Shown piece after piece: positions 7,661 to 14,123 of a DNA stretch of 20,680 bases. A program made the position numbers and the translations under genes. Source of the DNA: JAIPEL01 sp050115795 (GTDB lineage Bacteria > Desulfobacterota > Desulfobacteria > Desulfobacterales > CAFBRK01); the NCBI GenBank assembly GCA_050115795.1, contig JASFPT010000040.1, positions 1 to 20,680 on the forward strand. The letters run 5' to 3'. Position 1 is the first letter of the stretch, and each line of letters begins with the position of its first letter. A model generated the notes under the pieces. That model had not been told where the DNA came from. It did not search any database and was given only the letters and a program-made list of their open reading frames with translations.

Positions 7661-8569
7661 ATGGCCGACAAGGACTACTACAAATTGCTCGGGGTCGATA
7701 AAAACGCCTCGGAAAGCGAAATCAAAAAGGCGTACCGCAAGCTGGCGATGAAATATCATCCGGATCATGCCAAGGGCGACAAAGGTTCGGAGGAAAAGTT
7801 CAAGCAGATCAGCGAAGCCTATGCGGTGCTCAGCGATCCTGAAAAGCGCAAAGAGTACGACCAGTTCGGCAGCTCGGGATTCCGGCAACGGTATAGCCAG
7901 GAAGACATCTTCCGGGGCTTCGATTTTTCCGACATCCTGAGGGAATTCGGCATCGGGGGCAACGTTTTCGGCGGCCGACGGGGGGGAGCCCGTTTTTCCT
8001 TCGGCGGATCGCCCTTCGGCGGCATGGGGCAGGCACAGCCTCAGGCCAAGGGGTCGGACCTCGTGTACGAAATGCCGCTGACCGTGCGGGAAGTGGCCCT
8101 CGGAACGGAAAAGTCGGTCAACTTCCAGCACCAGGGAAGAACCGAAAGTCTTACGGTAAAAATTCCCAAGGGGATGACTTCCGGGAAAAAACTGCGACTC
8201 ACGGGAAAAGGCGAATCGAGCCCTTACGGCGGACCCCCGGGCGACCTTTACATTCGGGCCAAAGTGGTCGACGACCCCGATTACAGCATCGAAGGAAACG
8301 ACCTGATCTTCAACCGGGAGATCAAGCTGACCGAGGCGGTTCTCGGTACGACCGTCTCCATCCCCCTGTTTGACGGAAAATCGCTGAACATGAAAATCCC
8401 TCCAGGAACTCGCCATCAGACAAAGCTGCGCGTGCCGGGCCGCGGAATTCCCCAAATGAAGGGAAGCGGCAGGGGCGATCTGTATGTCCGCGTTCTTGTC
8501 AGCATCCCCAAGAAGCTGACGGAGCGGCAGCGAAAGCTGTTCGCGGAGCTGGCTGATTCAGGCTTGTAA
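7661..8569 (+). CDS. CbpA/DnaJ-type co-chaperone without zinc finger
   Basis: J-domain proteins stimulate the ATPase of DnaK (Hsp70) and hand over unfolded clients in the cytoplasm. The 302-residue product has an N-terminal J domain (MADKDYYKLLGVDKNA) with the essential HPD at residues 33-35, a short Gly/Phe-rich linker (FGGRRGGARFSFGGSPFGGMG) and the two C-terminal beta-sandwich substrate-binding domains (VREVALGTEKSVNF, TVKIPKGMTSGKKLRLTGKG, DLYIRAKV, LTEAVLGTTVSIPLFDG, LRVPGRGIP, GDLYVRVLV). The CXXCXGXG zinc repeats of classical DnaJ are absent, so this is the CbpA/DnaJ2 class; no gene symbol is secure. The frame is open to a GTG at 7640, but MADKDYY is the family start and AGGGAG lies 2 nt ahead of the ATG. 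It has its own promoter at 7563-7591 and is followed by hpt. Confidence 0.93.
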   Translation: MADKDYYKLLGVDKNASESEIKKAYRKLAMKYHPDHAKGDKGSEEKFKQISEAYAVLSDPEKRKEYDQFGSSGFRQRYSQEDIFRGFDFSDILREFGIGGNVFGGRRGGARFSFGGSPFGGMGQAQPQAKGSDLVYEMPLTVREVALGTEKSVNFQHQGRTESLTVKIPKGMTSGKKLRLTGKGESSPYGGPPGDLYIRAKVVDDPDYSIEGNDLIFNREIKLTEAVLGTTVSIPLFDGKSLNMKIPPGTRHQTKLRVPGRGIPQMKGSGRGDLYVRVLVSIPKKLTERQRKLFAELADSGL

Positions 8570-8582
8570 GAGATTAATTTCA

Positions 8583-8611
8583 TTGACAAGTGATCTCTTT
8601 CGGGATACTTT
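8583..8611 (+). promoter_or_regulatory. Promoter candidate for hpt with overlapping inverted repeat
   Basis: TTGACA (8583-8588) is followed after 17 nt by TACTTT (8606-8611), a weak -10. A perfect 7-bp inverted repeat, TTTCGGG (8598-8604) and CCCGAAA (8614-8620), surrounds the -10 box, which is where a repressor operator would sit. The same repeat could instead be a transcript hairpin at the end of the dnaJ-like gene; it lacks a T run. Confidence 0.45.
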
Positions 8612-8679
8612 AGCCCGAAACGACGGCATTGTACGCGGGTTTGACCGCGGAAGTACGCCGCCATGCGCGTTTTGGTAAG

Positions 8680-9198
8680 ATGCCCGATCTGATTCCCGTC
8701 CTAAGCAGAGAAGAAATAGAGAAATCGATCGCCGAGATCGCTGGTAGAATTTCAGCCGATTATCAAAACCGGGATGTCGTCCTGGTGGGGGTGCTGAAAG
8801 GAGCCTTCGTCTTTTTGTCGGATCTGATCAGAAAGTTGACGATCCCGGTCAAAGTCGATTTTGTTCGAACCGCCTCCTACGGAAACGGGACGGTTACATC
8901 GGGAAATGTGCGGCTTACCAAACCCTTGGAGATCGACATCGTCGGCAAAGATGTCCTGGTGATCGAAGACATCGTCGACACCGGAACTACCCTGCGATGG
9001 CTCCTTGATCATCTGGCCGGCCTCAAGCCGGCGTCGATCAAGGTCTGCACCCTGATCGACAAGAAGGAACGCCGCAAGGCCGAAGTGAATGTCGATTATG
9101 CCTGCAACGTCGTTGACAAGGGGTTTCTGGTCGGCTACGGCCTGGATTACGCAGAAGACTACAGGCACCTGCCGGCGGTGTACCACCTGAAAATGTAA
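8680..9198 (+). CDS. hpt: Hypoxanthine phosphoribosyltransferase
   Basis: This enzyme salvages hypoxanthine (and often guanine) by transferring ribose-5-phosphate from PRPP, giving IMP or GMP in the cytoplasm. The 172-residue protein contains the pyrophosphate-binding LKGAF loop (residues 39-43), the flexible-loop SYGNGTVTSGNVRL region (67-79), the PRPP-binding VIEDIVDTGTTL (94-105), the base-proximal segment CTLIDKKERRKAEVNVDYACNVV and the C-terminal FLVGYGLDYAEDYRHLPAVYHLK. All are diagnostic of the Hpt/HprT family. The frame extends to a TTG at 8629, but the ATG at 8680 matches the family start; no strong Shine-Dalgarno is visible. A likely promoter lies at 8583-8611, so hpt may be transcribed apart from the dnaJ-like gene. 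The next gene starts 17 nt after the stop. Confidence 0.95.
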   Translation: MPDLIPVLSREEIEKSIAEIAGRISADYQNRDVVLVGVLKGAFVFLSDLIRKLTIPVKVDFVRTASYGNGTVTSGNVRLTKPLEIDIVGKDVLVIEDIVDTGTTLRWLLDHLAGLKPASIKVCTLIDKKERRKAEVNVDYACNVVDKGFLVGYGLDYAEDYRHLPAVYHLKM

Positions 9199-9214
9199 TC
9201 AGTGAGGGTCCATC

Positions 9215-11350
9215 ATGATCATTACCTGCGAGCAGTGCAACACGGCCTTCAACCTGGATGAAAGCGTCCTGAAGCCTTCCGGTTCAAAGGTTCGTTGCTC
9301 CAAGTGCCGGTACATCTTCACGGCTTTTCCGCCGGGCAGGCCGAGACAAGCACCGCCTTCTGAAGCGCCGGCGGTGGAGCAGCCCCCTGACTTGTCCGCA
9401 GCCGCTGCCGTGGGCGGGACGGCGACGCCTTCCATCGAAGACGAATTGGACCTGAGTGACCTGAAATCTGAGCTCGAATCTGACGAGGAACCCGTCGAAG
9501 GGGAAGAAGACCTGAATATCGGGCTCGACCTGGGCGAGGAAGAAAGCAAACCCCAGCCCGCTGTCGAAGACGAACTCGACCTCTCGGATCTGGATTTCGG
9601 GGATGAGGAAAAACCGGGGCAGGAAGCGGCTTCTACTCCTTCCAGCGACGAAGGGGAGTTCGATTTTTCCGATCTCGATCTGGACGCGGGCGATGAACCC
9701 CCGGTTGAGACGCCGACTGCTGCCGGCGACGAGGGCGAGTTGGAACTCGGCGATCTGGAGCTCGATCTGGGTGGCGGCGAAGAAGAAGCGCCGGCTGTTT
9801 CCGGGAAGGCTGCCGGGGCGGAAGATGAACTGGACTTCGGGGACCTGGAGCTCGATCTGGGCGGCGGCGAAGAAGAAGCGCCGGCCGCTGCCGGCGGGGC
9901 TGCCGGTGCGGAAGATGAACTGGATTTAGGGGGTCTGGAGCTCGATCTGGGCGGCGGCGAAGAAGAAGCGCCGGCTGTTTCCGGGAAGGCTGCCGGTGCG
10001 GAAGATGAAGTGGACTTCGGGGATCTGGACCTCGATCTAGGCGGCGGCGAAGAAGAAGCGCCGGCCGCTGCCGGCGGGGCTGCCGGTGCGGAAGGTGAAC
10101 TGGATTTAGGGGATCTGGACCTCGATCTGGGCGATGCCGGAAAAAAATCCCCGCCCGCCGCCTCCGACAAGCAAGGCCCTGCCGAAGATGAGCTGGACAT
10201 CTCCGAGCTTGAAAGTGCGCTCGATGAAGATGATGAGGACTTCGGCACCGACGAGGAGCTGGAAGATCTCGACCTCGACTTTGAGCTGGAACCCGTCGAT
10301 GAAGGTGAACCAGCCGATGTCGGCGGCGTCGAGCTGGAGGCCGGCGACAAAGAAATCGATCTCTCCGAGCTGGAAACGATGCTCGGAGATGAAGAAGTCG
10401 ATGCGGAGATGCCCTCCCAGCAGTTCGATCTTGACATGGATCTTGACATGGAGGCGGCTCCAGGGAGTTCCGAGGAGATGGAGCTCGACCTGGAAACCGG
10501 CGATCTCGATCTGGGTGCTGAAGACGGGAAGATCGAGGAGATCGAGGAGATCGAGGAGATCGACGACATCGAGGAGATCGACGAACTCGACATCGAGGAG
10601 ATCGATGCCGAAGAATCCACCCAAGGCGGGGCCACTTTCGCGGAAACCATCGACATGGAGACCCTGGAACGGGAGGCGGAGGCCTTAGAAGGAGACCAGC
10701 AAGCGGCCTTGCCTCTTGACAAGAAAGCCAGGAAAAAAGCCGAGAAAGAGGCCAAGAAACGGGCCAAGCAGGAAGCCAAGGAAGCCAGGAAAGCCAGGAA
10801 AAAACGCCCCAAGGCCAAGAGCAAACTCGGCAAACCGGTTCTTGTGCTCCTGCTGTTGGCGATCCTGGCCGGTGGCGGCTATTACGCAGTGGTCTACATG
10901 GGAATTGAAATCCCCCGCATCCCCTACGTGAGCGATTTTATCAGCCCTGCGCCGGACAACGTCAACCGGATCGAGGTGATGCAGGCCACGGTCCGCAGCA
11001 AGTTCGTGGAAAACCAAAAGACCGGCAAGCTTTTCATCATCACCGGCCGGGTCAGAAACGGCCACCGGGATGCGCGGAATTTCATCAGCGTCACGGGCAA
11101 CCTGTTTGCCAAAAAGAAAAAAGTGCAGAGCAAGACGGTGTTCGCCGGAAACGTCCTGACCGGCGTGCAGCTCTCCTCCATGGACATGAACCAGATCACC
11201 AAGGCCCTTCGCAATCGGCTCGGCGACAAGAAGTCGAACATGAATGTCAGCCCCAACCATACCCTGCCGTTCATGATCGTCTTTGACAACCTCCCGGCAG
11301 AACTGGAGGAATTCACCGTGGAGCCGGGCACATCGACCGCCGCACAGTAA
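9215..11350 (+). CDS. Zinc-ribbon (MJ0042-type) membrane protein with acidic repeats and DUF3426-like C-terminus
   Basis: The 711-residue protein is built in blocks. Residues 1-35 form a zinc ribbon with C5-x2-C8 and C28-x2-C31 (MJ0042 type). Residues ~60-490 are extremely acidic and low-complexity, full of DELDLSDLDLDL-like runs. This part holds four 30-residue repeats near residues 186-305 and an Ile-Glu-Glu tract near residues 438-467. Residues ~505-540 are Lys/Ala/Arg-rich and probably helical. A single membrane helix (PVLVLLLLAILAGGGYYAVVYMG) lies near 545-567. The C-terminal ~140 residues (IITGRVRNGHRDARNFISVTGNLF, VFAGNVLTG, LPFMIVFDNLP) resemble the DUF3426 beta-sandwich, placed outside the membrane. 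Other members of this architecture have no settled role. GAGGG precedes the ATG. The gene follows hpt by 17 nt and ends before a terminator at 11450. Confidence 0.9.
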   Translation: MIITCEQCNTAFNLDESVLKPSGSKVRCSKCRYIFTAFPPGRPRQAPPSEAPAVEQPPDLSAAAAVGGTATPSIEDELDLSDLKSELESDEEPVEGEEDLNIGLDLGEEESKPQPAVEDELDLSDLDFGDEEKPGQEAASTPSSDEGEFDFSDLDLDAGDEPPVETPTAAGDEGELELGDLELDLGGGEEEAPAVSGKAAGAEDELDFGDLELDLGGGEEEAPAAAGGAAGAEDELDLGGLELDLGGGEEEAPAVSGKAAGAEDEVDFGDLDLDLGGGEEEAPAAAGGAAGAEGELDLGDLDLDLGDAGKKSPPAASDKQGPAEDELDISELESALDEDDEDFGTDEELEDLDLDFELEPVDEGEPADVGGVELEAGDKEIDLSELETMLGDEEVDAEMPSQQFDLDMDLDMEAAPGSSEEMELDLETGDLDLGAEDGKIEEIEEIEEIDDIEEIDELDIEEIDAEESTQGGATFAETIDMETLEREAEALEGDQQAALPLDKKARKKAEKEAKKRAKQEAKEARKARKKRPKAKSKLGKPVLVLLLLAILAGGGYYAVVYMGIEIPRIPYVSDFISPAPDNVNRIEVMQATVRSKFVENQKTGKLFIITGRVRNGHRDARNFISVTGNLFAKKKKVQSKTVFAGNVLTGVQLSSMDMNQITKALRNRLGDKKSNMNVSPNHTLPFMIVFDNLPAELEEFTVEPGTSTAAQ
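9771..10130 (+). repeat. Four tandem 90-bp repeats inside the acidic gene
   Basis: Units start at 9771, 9861, 9951 and 10041, each beginning with the GGCGGCGA block, and encode 30 residues of the form GGGEEEAPA...DLELDL. Units 1 and 3 share the AVSGKAAGAED version and units 2 and 4 the AAAGGAAGAE version, so a 180-bp pair was itself duplicated. This tract is a likely site of copy-number change and of assembly error. Confidence 0.85.
10526..10606 (+). repeat. 9-bp ATCGAGGAG tract (Ile-Glu-Glu repeats)
   Basis: The 9-mer ATCGAGGAG recurs in frame with variants (ATCGACGAC, ATCGACGAA), coding for a stretch of I-E-E and I-D-D/E units in the acidic part of the zinc-ribbon protein. Slippage would change the protein by whole tripeptides and keep the frame. 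Confidence 0.7.
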
Positions 11351-11449
11351 GGGGCTGAGCAGCCGGCCGGTGTTCGCTCCGCAAGGCGGGCCGCAGGGGA
11401 AGCCGAGATCGCAATTGCCCCTTGAGTCGAAGTGCCGCTCATTTTGAAG

Positions 11450-11479
11450 CCGGCGGGCGCGGAATCACCCGCCGGTTTT
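11450..11479 (+). terminator. Intrinsic terminator after zinc-ribbon gene
   Basis: Perfect 8-bp arms CCGGCGGG (11450-11457) and CCCGCCGG (11468-11475) around a 10-nt loop are followed by TTTT. It lies 100 nt after the stop at 11350 and just before the tRNA promoter. Confidence 0.8.
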
Positions 11480-11484
11480 ATGGC

Positions 11485-11513
11485 TTGACGGATCGGAAAT
11501 CAGTTGCTAAAAG
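11485..11513 (+). promoter_or_regulatory. tRNA-Met promoter
   Basis: TTGACG (11485-11490), 17-nt spacer, TAAAAG (11508-11513). The mature tRNA begins 31 nt downstream. The promoter starts 6 nt after the T run of the preceding terminator. Confidence 0.6.
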
Positions 11514-11544
11514 ACGCGGTCTGCCTATCGGGCCGATCTTTAGT

Positions 11545-11621
11545 GGCGATGTAGCTCAGCTGGTCAGAGCATGCGGCTCATATCCGCAGCGTCCGGGGTT
11601 CAAATCCCTGCATCGCCACCA
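11545..11621 (+). tRNA. tRNA-Met (anticodon CAU)
   Basis: The 77-nt gene has a perfect 7-bp acceptor stem (GGCGATG/CATCGCC), a D arm GCTCAGCTGGTCAGAGC, an anticodon stem TGCGG/CCGCA with loop CTCATAT, a T arm with TTCAAAT and an encoded CCA. Anticodon CAU reads Met; the first acceptor base pair is G-C, so it is not the initiator. A tRNA-Ile2 with lysidine at position 34 has the same anticodon and cannot be fully excluded, but the body resembles elongator Met. It is flanked by its own promoter and terminator. Confidence 0.92.
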
Positions 11622-11635
11622 CCTGAAATACGACG

Positions 11636-11662
11636 CCCCCGGGTTTTCCCGGGGGTTTTTTT
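11636..11662 (+). terminator. Strong intrinsic terminator after tRNA-Met
   Basis: Arms CCCCCGGG (11636-11643) and CCCGGGGG (11648-11655) with a TTTT loop are followed by seven T. It starts 15 nt after the tRNA CCA end. Confidence 0.93.
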
Positions 11663-11776
11663 ATGAAGACCGGCGCCCCTTGTGAAGGCGTTTCCCCCTG
11701 CGCCGTGCGGGTTGCGGCAAATTCCAGTCCGGCAGCGCCACAATCCGGCATGCGGTATCGATTCTTCCTTTTCTCG

Positions 11777-11804
11777 TTGACATTTCTACGATTTCAAATA
11801 AAGT
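11777..11804 (+). promoter_or_regulatory. Promoter candidate for first AbrB-like gene
   Basis: TTGACA (11777-11782) and TAAAGT (11799-11804) are separated by 16 nt, about 107 nt before the ATG at 11911. It is a fair sigma70 match in the only AT-richer part of this gap. Confidence 0.5.
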
Positions 11805-11910
11805 CCGGCAGGTTCGCGGCTGCGCCCGGCGGCATCCGCCGTGTGAGGGCGTCCAACTTTCCTGCCGGAAGCCGCCCTTTTCAGTCAACGTCAAGGGAGA
11901 TGGGAAGACC

Positions 11911-12252
11911 ATGGCAAAGCGAATCAAGGTCGATTCTGACAAATTGATCCAGATGGTCCAGGAAGGCACCGTGCAGAAAGAAATCCTCGAAAAATTCGGT
12001 CTGAACAGTGCCAGCCAGCTCAAGGTCGCCTATGCAGACGCCCTGATGGTCACCGGGAAGGCGCCGGCGATCAAAAAGGGGAGTCGCGTCAAGAAAGCGG
12101 CTGCGGCGGCGCCCCGGGTGAAAATCGGGAAGAGGGGCAGCATCGCGATTTCAAAACGGCTTGTCGAAGAGCTGGGGCTGCAGATTGGAGATACCTTTCA
12201 GGTCCGGCCCTCCAAGGCCGGCCTTTCCCTGAAAAAGACCGGCAGCCGATAG
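11911..12252 (+). CDS. Small DNA-binding protein, helical N-terminus plus AbrB-like C-terminus (paralog 1)
   Basis: This 113-residue basic protein has two parts. Residues ~7-50 (VDSDKLIQMVQEGTVQKEILEKFGLNSASQLKVAYADALM) look like a helix-turn-helix module. Residues ~70-110 (VKIGKRGSIAISKRLVEELGLQIGDTFQVRPSKAGLSLKK) have the pattern of an AbrB/MazE/SpoVT swapped-hairpin DNA-binding domain. A lysine/alanine-rich linker joins them. It aligns without gaps with the product of 13666-13998, with 62 identities in 110 positions by my hand count. GGAAG lies 5 nt before the ATG, and a promoter candidate is at 11777-11804. A role as transcription regulator or nucleoid protein is inference; no toxin gene adjoins it, so an antitoxin role is unlikely. 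It is followed by ihfA 215 bp downstream. Confidence 0.85.
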   Translation: MAKRIKVDSDKLIQMVQEGTVQKEILEKFGLNSASQLKVAYADALMVTGKAPAIKKGSRVKKAAAAAPRVKIGKRGSIAISKRLVEELGLQIGDTFQVRPSKAGLSLKKTGSR

Positions 12253-12466
12253 AAGGAGCGGGCAGCTTCCGCGCCATTTTGCCCCCCCGGCGCAACAGCC
12301 GTTGTCTTGCCGCATTGGACCCTGCCGTTTACGGTGCGGACGATATTTTTCCCGGGCAAAAAAACGTGAAATATTAGACATACTGTTGACAACATGGGCA
12401 AGTCCTGAGAAAGTAAACCACTTTCCACGTCAACCGATGAACCCCTAACAATTTTGGACATCGAAA

Positions 12467-12787
12467 ATGGCTCTCACCAAGAATGCCCTTGCCGAAGCCA
12501 TACAAGCAGAAAACGGCCTGTTGTTGAAGCAATCCAGAGAAGCTGTTGAGACCGTTTTGGACATCATCAAACGGGCGCTGGCCGCCGGCGATGACGTTTT
12601 GATCAGCGGGTTCGGTAAATTCGAGGTCAGGGAAAAGGGTGCCAGAAAGGGGCGAAATCCGGCCACGGGCGGAGAACTGCTGCTGAGACGCAGAAAGGTT
12701 GTCACCTTCAAGATCTCGGGCAAGTTGAAAGAGACGTTGAACGGAGGGCCGCACAAAAAACCCGCACAGGCCCCAAAGCGTTCCTGA
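12467..12787 (+). CDS. ihfA: Integration host factor alpha / HU-family DNA-bending protein
   Basis: HU/IHF proteins are small dimers that bend DNA and organise the nucleoid, promoters and recombination sites. The 106-residue product has the full family pattern: N-terminal helices (MALTKNALAEAI, SREAVETVLDIIKRALAAGD), the signature VLISGFGKFEVREKGARKGRNPATG with the intercalating proline at residue 65, and VVTFKISGKLKETLN. A short basic tail (PHKKPAQAPKRS) follows. MALTK and the arm sequence favour IHF alpha over HU, but I cannot test this, and no beta subunit is in the window. The ATG at 12467 is the family start; the Shine-Dalgarno is weak. TTGACA is present at 12386-12391 without a convincing -10 at the proper distance. 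The gene is convergent with the tiny minus-strand ORF 8 nt downstream and lies between two AbrB-like paralogs. Confidence 0.9.
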   Translation: MALTKNALAEAIQAENGLLLKQSREAVETVLDIIKRALAAGDDVLISGFGKFEVREKGARKGRNPATGGELLLRRRKVVTFKISGKLKETLNGGPHKKPAQAPKRS

Positions 12788-12795
12788 CAACGCCA

Positions 12796-13005
12796 TTACC
12801 GAACGATTTCGACCTCTCCCTCAAAAATTCGGCGGCCGAGCCCGAGGATGCGGCGCATCCCTTCCGGTGATCTTCGATCCTGCCCGCTTCTGCGGTCCTG
12901 CGGGCCGCGGCGGTCGCACCCGGAGCGCCGATCAGAAAAATCGATGGGCAGGCGGGTTTGCCGTCTCTCCTGACCGGAGCGTCTGCATCGCTTGCTTCCC
13001 TCCAT
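12796..13005 (-). CDS. Small Arg/Asp-rich (DRRSG-repeat) hypothetical protein
   Basis: This 69-residue ORF starts at an ATG with GGGGGAAGG 6 nt ahead of it, a strong ribosome-binding site, and ends 8 nt from the convergent ihfA stop. Its sequence contains a repeated DRRSG/DRRG motif (SDRRSGCDRRGPQDRRSGQDRRS) in the middle and ends GLGRRIFEGEVEIVR. Small proteins with such DRRSG-type repeats seem familiar from deltaproteobacteria, but I know no function. A low-complexity arginine-rich frame can also arise by chance in GC-rich DNA, so the good Shine-Dalgarno is the main support. A TTG 6 nt upstream is a less likely start because it overlaps the spacer. Confidence 0.5.
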   Translation of the reverse strand: MEGSKRCRRSGQERRQTRLPIDFSDRRSGCDRRGPQDRRSGQDRRSPEGMRRILGLGRRIFEGEVEIVR

Positions 13006-13189
13006 GGTCAACCTTCCCCCCTCTGCGGCATTTGACCGATTTTACCGGTCCTTTCACCCGGAGCGTTAGCAAAACAGCCGCCACCTGACAAGATCGGTTT
13101 TTGATCGAGAGGACAAAGATCATGCCGCAGCAAGGCCGGACGGGCGCGCTCGGCGCCACTTGCACGTTGGCATGTTTTTGATCGCGTTT

Positions 13190-13221
13190 TCGACACGATG
13201 TCGACAATCCCGACGGGATTG
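13190..13221. repeat. Two adjacent triloop hairpins
   Basis: TCGACA (13190-13195) and TGTCGA (13199-13204) enclose CGA. Directly next to it, CAATCCC (13205-13211) and GGGATTG (13215-13221) enclose GAC. Both are perfect. The paired, small-loop layout resembles the P1/P2 composite palindromes in this window but the sequences differ. Confidence 0.6.
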
Positions 13222-13580
13222 CCGAAGTTATAGACATCCAACAGACACGTTATCGACAATCTTTGATCAATTCCTGAATCCTTCGACCGGAAAAACCATA
13301 CGAGCAGTTGCGCGAATCGTTTTTGGATGAGCGGCAGGAATTGTTCAAACCGGAACGTGATGCTGACAATCGCTCTGGGCGGCTTGCCGGGTGGTAAACT
13401 TCTTTCCTCTTCGAACGCTATTTTCATGCATATTATTTTATCGACGATTGACGTCAGGGATCATCATCGTTACCTATCCATGCGTGCAAATGTGAAATAC
13501 CCGGTCGGCAAAAATATGTGTTTCGTATTTTATCAAAGTCATCAAAACGCACATTACGGCTTTTTTTCTTGCATTATCGA

Positions 13581-13623
13581 TTCTGTTTTTTTAAACAGAA
13601 ATTGAACTCGAAAATAATATAAT
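13581..13623 (+). promoter_or_regulatory. Hairpin and -10 box ahead of second AbrB-like gene
   Basis: TTCTGTTT (13581-13588) and AAACAGAA (13593-13600) form a perfect 8-bp hairpin with a TTTT loop; its downstream arm ends 18 nt before a consensus TATAAT (13618-13623). No good -35 box is present at the right distance (TTGAAC at 13602 is too close), so the hairpin may be an activator or repressor site rather than a terminator. Confidence 0.4.
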
Positions 13624-13665
13624 TTTGTTTCATAATCAGAATACCCGAAAGGAGTTGTTATCATC

Positions 13666-13998
13666 ATGCCGAAAAAGAAAAAAATCGATTCGAAAAAATT
13701 GATCAAGATGGTCGAAGAGGGAAAAGAGCAAAAAGAAATCATGGACAAGTTCGGGTTTAAAAATTCCAGTCAGCTCAAAGTCGCCTATGCCAATGCGCTG
13801 ATGGATGCCGGAAAAGTCCCCGAGATCCAGAGCTCTCGTGGCGGCAAAAAAGCAGGCGGTATCAAGCGGGAGGTTTCGGTAAACAAGCGCGGCAGCCTGG
13901 TGATTCCAAAGGCCATCGTGGAGGACATCGGCCTCAAGGAAGGTGCGGTTTTCACGGTCAGGCCATCCAAGGCCGGCCTTTCCCTCAAAAAGATGTAA
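13666..13998 (+). CDS. Small DNA-binding protein, helical N-terminus plus AbrB-like C-terminus (paralog 2)
   Basis: This 110-residue lysine-rich protein is the paralog of 11911-12252 and aligns with it end to end without gaps. The N-terminal part (IDSKKLIKMVEEGKEQKEIMDKFGFKNSSQLKVAYANALM) again looks like a helix-turn-helix, and the C-terminal part (VSVNKRGSLVIPKAIVEDIGLKEGAVFTVRPSKAGLSLKKM) like an AbrB-type swapped hairpin; the KRGS and VRPSKAGLSLKK blocks are identical in both. The ATG has a strong AAAGGAG about 10 nt upstream. Its 5' half is AT-richer than neighbouring genes, which suggests different expression level or a separate history. A strong terminator follows at 14034-14067. DNA binding is inferred from fold pattern, and targets are unknown. 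Confidence 0.87.
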   Translation: MPKKKKIDSKKLIKMVEEGKEQKEIMDKFGFKNSSQLKVAYANALMDAGKVPEIQSSRGGKKAGGIKREVSVNKRGSLVIPKAIVEDIGLKEGAVFTVRPSKAGLSLKKM

Positions 13999-14033
13999 AA
14001 CGCCTTTCCGCGTCGGAAGGGTTCACCATGATA

Positions 14034-14067
14034 CCGGGGCGCCTCGGGTTGGCACCCCGGTTTTTTT
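14034..14067 (+). terminator. Intrinsic terminator after paralog 2
   Basis: Arms CCGGGG (14034-14039) and CCCCGG (14055-14060), extended inward by GCC/GGC past one mismatch, enclose a 7-nt loop and are followed by seven T. It ends the plus-strand unit before the convergent purD-like gene. Confidence 0.9.
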
Positions 14068-14091
14068 ATACGGATTGTTCCGGCGGGCAGG

Positions 14092-14123
14092 GCGACGTTG
14101 TCGCAAAATCGCACAGCGATTTT
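14092..14123 (-). repeat. Composite palindrome, copy C (overlaps purD-like stop)
   Basis: P1 arms AAAATCGC (14105-14112) and GCGATTTT (14116-14123) enclose ACA. Immediately beside it is a P2-like hairpin GCGAC/GTCGC (14092-14104) whose loop on the minus strand is AAC, matching the triloop-ending-in-C rule but not the TTCRCG stem. The TAA stop of the purD-like gene (14122-14124) overlaps the P1 arm. Confidence 0.7.

Larger units (their letters stand above)
13006..13665. other. 660-bp gene-poor gap, AT-richer towards the right
   Basis: No frame here has convincing coding character. The left half holds two back-to-back hairpins (13190-13221). The right half falls clearly in GC content and holds a perfect hairpin (13581-13600) and a TATAAT box (13618-13623) ahead of the second AbrB-like gene. 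I see no transposase remnant. Confidence 0.6.

Noticed and set aside
9199..10833. 544-codon serine-rich frame on the minus strand
   Set aside because: It is the antisense shadow of the acidic repeats (GAC/GAG/GAT codons read as serine-rich sequence) and lacks any domain pattern.
10929..10942. GCGATTTTAT inside the zinc-ribbon gene, matching a P1 arm
   Set aside because: It has no inverted partner and codes for normal protein sequence (SDFIS).
5330..12375. Identical 11-mer CGTGAAATATT at 5330 and 12365
   Set aside because: Many 11-mer matches are expected by chance in 20 kb, and the second site lacks the palindrome partner.
13008..13427. 139-codon minus-strand frame in the gene-poor gap
   Set aside because: It crosses the two hairpins, has no domain pattern, an unsupported start and odd composition.
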